Shown piece by piece: positions 61,766 to 63,601 of a DNA stretch of 63,601 nucleotides. The stretch comes from DATGUA01 sp035301545 (GTDB lineage: Bacteria; Bacillota; Clostridia; Tissierellales; Tissierellaceae). Positions within the stretch are counted from its first letter, which is position 1; every line of letters starts with the position of its first letter. A program made the translations under genes and the position numbers. The notes beneath the pieces are model-generated. The model was not told the origin of the DNA. It ran no database searches and saw only the letters and a program-made list of their open reading frames with translations. The stretch covers positions 1 through 63,601 of the forward strand of contig DATGUA010000007.1 in the NCBI GenBank assembly GCA_035301545.1, in the 5' to 3' direction.

Positions 61766-63577
61766 TTAGAAGCCTCCTGCACCTCCACCACCGGCGCCTC
61801 CACCACCGCCACCAGTAAAGCCACCACCGCCACCAAAGCTAGTGCCAGTAGAATTTGAACTAGATCTATGATAAGTGCCGTAGAAACTATGACTTATTTT
61901 ATCCTCCATAAGAGAGCCACCTTTATTATTCATTAGAAAATACCAATATCCCCAATATATAGGGTAATAATCTGAAGAGATATTCTCACGATAATTATTT
62001 AAATCTTTCATTGGAACTCCTAGAGCTATAGCATATATTAAACTTTCATCTTCTGTAATATCCATATCTTTTCTTTCTAAGATTGATATGTCTTCTTTAA
62101 AGTCTTTCCATAGTAAATATTGAATATGTCCTTTATCAGATTTTCTATGATATAAGAATACAGAATATATTACTAAGATAATAGATATACCAATTAATAT
62201 AATACCATAAAATCCATTATTAATAATAGAAAATATACTTAGGGTTATAATAATGACATAGAGAATCAATAGATAAACAAAATATTTTCTTCCTTTAGGA
62301 TCAAAATATTTTTTAGTTTCTAAATCGCTTTGAATTTGCTTTTTCCAATTAGCTAAAATTTTATTAAAGTTGCTAGGATGTTTTTTTCTATTATCTTTAA
62401 TATCTAAAGTACTTACTTCCTCACCATTCCCAAGGCTAAAGATCCAATCTATAAAATATTCTTCATGATCTGTTAGGTTTTTATCAGGATTAGAAACCTT
62501 CTTAAAAATAAACTCTTTATCCTCATACTTACTTTTAGAAAATTTCTTTTCCTGCTTAGATGTATCTACCTTTATTTCCTCTATAGTAATATATCCTCTA
62601 CGAGATAAGTCAAATAAGGTAGCTAATACGGTTCTAGTATTAATTGTATGATTCATAAATATACCTACTTCAGCAGGACTTATTAAATCAGGATATAAGC
62701 TATCCATTTTTTCAAAGATATCAGGACTTCTTCTAAATCTATTAAAGACAAATGACATCAATCCAAGAGTTATAGCAGAAAAAATTAAGGATAAGTTATT
62801 AAATATACTTTTCCGTTTTTCTTTTTCTACTGCATCTTCATTTATTTTATCATTATATTTTTCTTCTTCTTCTAAAATATTATTTAGTTTATTATCTCCT
62901 GTATTTGTGCTATTAGAAATATAATCTAAAGGAAATAAAACTCTAGCCTCTATAAAGGTTTCACTAGGTACATCTTCAATTTCCAATTGAATTAAATCAT
63001 TATTAACAAAGTGAATTTCTCCATTGAAAGGTCCATGACCAAAAATATCTATATCCTCTTTATTAAACTTAGGTAATTTTATAGTGGCAGAGAAATAATC
63101 TATAGGAGTTTCATTTTCTTTTCCTAAAAACTTGTAGTAGAATTCTCCTGTATCTTCATGTCGTACAGCTACATTTTTTAATGTATATTTAAGCCTAAAA
63201 GTTTTATCTTCATCTTCAGATGGTGAAAAAATTTGTATATTTGTAGAATTATTTTCGTTTATAATCATATATAAATCTGAATCACCTTCACTAGCATCTG
63301 AAGAAAGCTTATATTCCTTCTCCTCTCCAGAGACTATTTCATATAAACTGAAATCTTCTATACCATCTGTGTCCTCTAACACAATCTCTCTAAAGACACC
63401 ATTAAACTCATCCTTAAATTGAAAGGTGATATCTTCTGTTATAGATAAATCTCCATTATCTAAGAGAGTAGAATCTACAATCCAAGTACCTATATTTAAA
63501 CTATCATCAGCAAATACATTATGTGGTAAGAAATTAATAATCAATATAAAGATTAATATATAAATAAATTTTTTCAT
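61766..63577 (-). CDS. DUF2207-type membrane protein with glycine-rich tail
   Basis: A 603-residue protein: signal peptide (about 1-23, ends VFADD), DUF2207 extracellular beta-rich domain (about 28-225, STLLDNGDLSITEDITFQFK region), a membrane helix (about 265-285), a cytoplasmic part, two membrane helices (about 430-470), and a C-terminal tail of serine and glycine (SFGGGGGFTGGGGGG region). Start ATG at 63577 with TAGGAGGTAAT. The family occurs widely in low-GC Gram-positives; its function is unknown and probably concerns the cell surface. Confidence 0.88.
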   Translation of the reverse strand: MKKFIYILIFILIINFLPHNVFADDSLNIGTWIVDSTLLDNGDLSITEDITFQFKDEFNGVFREIVLEDTDGIEDFSLYEIVSGEEKEYKLSSDASEGDSDLYMIINENNSTNIQIFSPSEDEDKTFRLKYTLKNVAVRHEDTGEFYYKFLGKENETPIDYFSATIKLPKFNKEDIDIFGHGPFNGEIHFVNNDLIQLEIEDVPSETFIEARVLFPLDYISNSTNTGDNKLNNILEEEEKYNDKINEDAVEKEKRKSIFNNLSLIFSAITLGLMSFVFNRFRRSPDIFEKMDSLYPDLISPAEVGIFMNHTINTRTVLATLFDLSRRGYITIEEIKVDTSKQEKKFSKSKYEDKEFIFKKVSNPDKNLTDHEEYFIDWIFSLGNGEEVSTLDIKDNRKKHPSNFNKILANWKKQIQSDLETKKYFDPKGRKYFVYLLILYVIIITLSIFSIINNGFYGIILIGISIILVIYSVFLYHRKSDKGHIQYLLWKDFKEDISILERKDMDITEDESLIYAIALGVPMKDLNNYRENISSDYYPIYWGYWYFLMNNKGGSLMEDKISHSFYGTYHRSSSNSTGTSFGGGGGFTGGGGGGAGGGGAGGF

Positions 63578-63601
63578 ATTATTACCTCCTAGATAGGAAT
63601 A

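Noticed and set aside
1..63601. CRISPR array, tRNA, rRNA, insertion sequence or phage region
   Set aside because: No spaced direct repeats, cloverleaf-like segments, rRNA stretches or transposase/integrase proteins were found.

Overview
The window comes from a low-GC, strictly anaerobic Gram-positive bacterium (class Clostridia/Tissierellia; a Tissierellales-like amino-acid fermenter is my best guess, from gene content only). Supporting signs are very AT-rich DNA, AGA/ATA-rich codon use, strong AGGAGG ribosome binding sites, TTG and GTG starts, ferredoxin- and tungsten-type enzymes, and UGA decoded as selenocysteine. No rRNA, tRNA, CRISPR array, insertion sequence or phage gene is visible. 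This is chromosomal metabolic DNA.

Layout. (1) 1-12.7 kb: amidohydrolase with a gate-domain transporter; CapA-like protein; a zinc-ribbon protein and the hybrid cluster protein Hcp, each behind an identical Crp/Fnr-type palindrome; a NatAB-like ABC exporter; a small SelW-like selenoprotein; a glutamate-cysteine ligase/ATP-grasp pair; an Mrp ATPase. (2) 12.8-17.2 kb: TrkA/TrkH potassium uptake, uracil-DNA glycosylase, a class I glutamine-amidotransferase-like hydrolase. (3) 17.6-38.6 kb: a molybdenum/tungsten island. It holds a NuoE/NuoF-type diaphorase with selenocysteine formate dehydrogenase, MogA, MobA, MoeA and a second molybdopterin-binding protein, a ModE-like regulator, ModABC, TatC and two TatA, FdhD, a Tat-exported polyferredoxin with an aldehyde:ferredoxin oxidoreductase-family enzyme and an unknown acidic protein (layout like E. 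coli ydhYVW), then MobB, MoaA and a MoaC-MOSC fusion. (4) 38.7-46.7 kb: DEAD-box helicase, threonine aldolase, a Crp/Fnr regulator whose third codon is UGA, a hemerythrin protein, a flavodiiron gene broken by a short deletion, a decayed HMG-CoA synthase remnant, CitG/CitX-like genes, glutamate racemase. (5) 46.7-63.6 kb: a two-gene cassette with different codon use (DUF819 and transglutaminase), a five-LysM protein, a 1415-residue activase-type Fe-S protein behind a Fur-like box, a DUF438 protein, a T-box-controlled M20 peptidase plus MetNIQ-type transporter, type 2 IPP isomerase and a DUF2207 membrane protein.

The most striking observation is the Crp/Fnr regulator at 41608-42288. It has a strong ribosome binding site, ATG ACT UGA, and a perfect 5-bp hairpin 16 nt after the UGA. 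Reading UGA as selenocysteine gives U3, C5, C13 and C111, which imitates the four-cysteine [4Fe-4S] ligand layout of E. coli FNR. With two other selenoproteins here (formate dehydrogenase U349, SelW-like U13), each followed by a comparable hairpin, it is a good candidate for a selenocysteine-containing redox or nitric-oxide sensor. It lies next to hemerythrin and flavodiiron genes. The same window carries two identical GTAACATATGTTAC operators, each placed exactly 22 nt before a TATAAT box (class II activator geometry), in front of the zinc-ribbon gene and hcp. That the regulator binds these sites is inference.

Signs of decay or sequence error: an apparent deletion of about 11 nt between TTTGG repeats in the flavodiiron gene, a frameshifted 3'-truncated mvaS relic, and two genes (ung, modC) with no ordinary start codon at the right distance from the ribosome binding site.
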